In this document: positions 62,550 through 64,000 of the stretch, one piece after another
How the letters are laid out: every line of letters begins with the position of its first letter
How positions within the stretch are numbered: position 1 is the first letter of the stretch
Origin: Acinetobacter courvalinii
GTDB lineage: Bacteria > Pseudomonadota > Gammaproteobacteria > Pseudomonadales > Moraxellaceae
Length of the DNA stretch: 64,000 bases
Reading direction: 5' to 3'
Assembly (NCBI RefSeq): GCF_014635545.1
Contig: NZ_BMDA01000002.1
Coordinates: forward strand, 186,001-250,000
The notes under the pieces: model-generated
The model's database searches: none
The model's input: the letters and a program-made list of their open reading frames with translations, nothing else
Told to the model about the DNA's origin: nothing
Program-made: the position numbers and the translations under genes

Positions 62550-63437
62550 TTACCAGTGTTCACCTGGGAACAGGCGGGCATAGGCACGTTGCACCAGATT
62601 AAGTTTTTCCTGTTTGCCCACAGATGCGGTAGAGCTTGGGAACAGGTTATAGCCAATCGACATCAGGATATTGTTGATGTCTGGTGCGATTGCATAGGTA
62701 ATCGAAGCCAGGCGACCAAGATTGGTGGCGATTTTCTTCGGACGTTTCACGATGGCATAAGCAATCAGATCGGCAGCTTCTTCTGGTGAAAGCGTTGGGA
62801 CATATTTATAGATTTTGGTCGGCGCAATCATTGGCGTACGGACCAAAGGCATATAAATAGAGGTAATCGCAATTTTATGTGCATGTACTTCTGCGGATAA
62901 GCAGCGGCTGAATGCATCTAAAGCTGCTTTTGATGCAACATAAGCCGAGAAGCGGGTCGCATTGGCAAGTACCCCGATCGAGCTGATATTGATGATCTGG
63001 CCATCTTTGCGCTGCATCATATGCGGCAGGATATTCAGAACCAGACGTACTGCACCGAAGTAGTTAAGCTGCATGGTGCGCTCGAAGTCATGAAAACGGT
63101 CAACCGATTCATGGACCGCTCGGCGGATGGAACGACCGGCATTATTTACAAGAATGTCGATGTGATCCACTGCAGCCAGAATTTCTTTTGAAACCGCATC
63201 AATGGATTCCATCTCGTTGAGATCACATGGAAACACAGACGCCTTTCCACCTTCAGCCTCGATCTCTGCTTTGACCTCATCTAACTTCTCCTTGGTGCGA
63301 GCGAGCAATAAGACATGGGCCCCAGCTTGCGCCAGGTATTTTGAAACCGTTAAACCAATACCACTTGATGCACCAGTGACAATGATTGTTTTACCGTCGA
63401 CTTTTTGCTGAAAAAGTTTTTTGAGTTTTGCATTCAT
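62550..63437 (-). CDS. acr1: Fatty acyl-CoA reductase Acr1
   Basis: A 295-residue SDR-type reductase that converts long-chain acyl-CoA to fatty aldehyde in Acinetobacter wax-ester synthesis. TGASSGIG (NAD(P) binding) at residues 21-28, LVNNAGRSIRRAVHES, catalytic FSAYVASKAALDAF with Tyr-x3-Lys, and the characteristic SIYMPLVRTPMIAPTKIYKYVPTLSPEEAADLI and C-terminal YARLFPGEHW, as in Acr1 of A. baylyi. Length equals that protein (295). It stands alone; no wax synthase gene is in the window. Confidence 0.93.
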   Translation of the reverse strand: MNAKLKKLFQQKVDGKTIIVTGASSGIGLTVSKYLAQAGAHVLLLARTKEKLDEVKAEIEAEGGKASVFPCDLNEMESIDAVSKEILAAVDHIDILVNNAGRSIRRAVHESVDRFHDFERTMQLNYFGAVRLVLNILPHMMQRKDGQIINISSIGVLANATRFSAYVASKAALDAFSRCLSAEVHAHKIAITSIYMPLVRTPMIAPTKIYKYVPTLSPEEAADLIAYAIVKRPKKIATNLGRLASITYAIAPDINNILMSIGYNLFPSSTASVGKQEKLNLVQRAYARLFPGEHW

Positions 63438-63649
63438 GTAAGTATCCTACATTCATCACGAATCATGCTGTTGTGTGCAATGCTGTCCTATACCGCTTAA
63501 CACTGCAATTTATTTTGGTCTAATATTAACCGATCTTTTTTGTTTGTCTAGTGTAAATGTTTGAAAAATAATATCTTTTTTAGAGTAAAAGCTCTAAAAC
63601 AAGGTGTTGTATTAGTTGAAAAATCGAGCATATTTTTTTAGTTTTGCAC

Positions 63650-63675
63650 AAAAAATAAGCCCCATTTTCGGGGCT
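63650..63675 (-). terminator. Terminator of the metY-like gene
   Basis: AGCCCC/GGGGCT stem with 6-nt loop and a flanking A-rich stretch giving U-rich minus-strand RNA, 17 bp beyond the stop. Confidence 0.75.
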
Positions 63676-63692
63676 CATTGATTTCATTAAAA

Positions 63693-64000
63693 TTAAACTT
63701 GGGCGAGGGCTTGTTCGAGATCGGCAATCAGGTCATCCACATGTTCGATACCAATCGACAAACGCACTAAATCTTCACTGACACCCGCTGATTTTAGCTC
63801 TTCTGCATTGAGTTGGCGGTGAGTTGTGGTCGCAGGATGGCAGGCCAGACTTTTGGCGTCGCCAATGTTGACCAGACGGGTAAACAGTTGCAAGGCATCA
63901 ATAAAGCGAGTACCGCCTTTTAAGCCATCTTGCACACCAAAGGACAGGATGGCAGAAGGTTTACCTTTCACATACTTTTGCGCCAAATGGTGCTGTGGAT
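63693..64000 (-). CDS. metY: O-acetylhomoserine (thiol)-lyase, C-terminal part, cut by window edge
   Basis: The C-terminal about 102 residues of a PLP-dependent Cys/Met metabolism enzyme. GAQ-type end segment AILSFGVQDGLKGGTRFIDALQLFTRLVNIGDAKSLACHPATTTH and VRLSIGIEHVDDLIADLEQAL are diagnostic. The frame remains open at base 64000, so the gene continues outside the window with its catalytic Lys. It joins sulfide or methanethiol to O-acetylhomoserine. metY is the closest symbol; metZ or cystathionine gamma-synthase are less likely by the NIGDAKSL phrase. Confidence 0.85.
   Translation of the reverse strand, partial: PQHHLAQKYVKGKPSAILSFGVQDGLKGGTRFIDALQLFTRLVNIGDAKSLACHPATTTHRQLNAEELKSAGVSEDLVRLSIGIEHVDDLIADLEQALAQV

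Overview
The window reads as a chromosome segment of an Acinetobacter-type gammaproteobacterium. The evidence is moderate G+C housekeeping DNA, scattered histidine genes (hisF, hisA, hisH-hisB), an APH-type homoserine kinase, an OmpR/EnvZ pair, Kup, Tex, a SulP-carbonic anhydrase fusion, and above all a 295-residue protein that I recognise as the fatty acyl-CoA reductase Acr1 of Acinetobacter wax-ester synthesis. No phage, integrase, transposase or CRISPR array is visible.

Layout. 1-4.5 kb: two YcaC-type cysteine hydrolases, each with a LysR regulator, arranged as a mirror image, followed by a pirin. 4.9-7.5 kb: FAD oxidoreductase, methyltransferase and GFA-type protein, then tRNA-Thr. 7.6-8.0 kb: a gamma-glutamylcyclotransferase-fold gene. 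8.3-20.1 kb: an AT-rich island with a DNA phosphorothioation defence system of the Ssp type. 20.5-21.9 kb: XRE regulator, divergent lipoprotein and tRNA-Ser. 22-30 kb: kup, a secreted nuclease, aqpZ, an AraC regulator, a fatty-acid-hydroxylase-like protein, hisF and thrB. 31-37 kb: a flavin monooxygenase with two SfnB-type acyl-CoA-dehydrogenase-like genes (sulfur scavenging), a DMT exporter and its probable XRE-cupin regulator. 37-43 kb: hisA, an exonuclease, two DUF805 proteins, hisH-hisB, a PanZ-like protein, two identical tRNA-Phe genes and a methyltransferase. 43-64 kb: CoA-transferase, envZ-ompR, tex, SulP-CA, AraC-azlCD, SDR/LysR, CitMHS transporter, HD protein, MFS transporter, MerR/SDR pair, acr1 and the 3' part of a metY-like gene.

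The most interesting region is the island. Five genes run on the + strand: sspB (DUF4007), sspC (large P-loop ATPase), sspD (ATP-pyrophosphatase with SGGKDS and two CxxC pairs), a GIY-YIG-like nuclease, and a 744-residue DGQHR protein related to DndB. Facing them on the - strand are sspE (DUF262-DUF1524) and sspA (IscS-type cysteine desulfurase). In the known SspABCD-SspE system, SspA supplies sulfur, SspBCD place single-stranded phosphorothioates, and SspE senses the mark and attacks unmodified phage DNA. The GIY-YIG-like protein and the double-length DGQHR protein inside the sspBCD operon are not part of that minimal set as I know it, and are the best candidates for something undescribed. 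Control signals include an 18-bp dyad whose centre is the likely -10 of the sspB promoter, a hairpin just before the sspB start, and a terminator stem that overlaps the last codons of sspA.

Other regulatory signals worth attention are three tandem CTAAG/CTTAG operators between the XRE regulator and the lipoprotein, a pair of 16-bp operators in front of the XRE-cupin regulator, a MerR-type promoter with a 19-bp spacer, a 17-bp motif shared by the two YcaC promoters, and a nested 90-bp inverted-repeat element after hisA. All identifications come from reading sequence; no database search was run.
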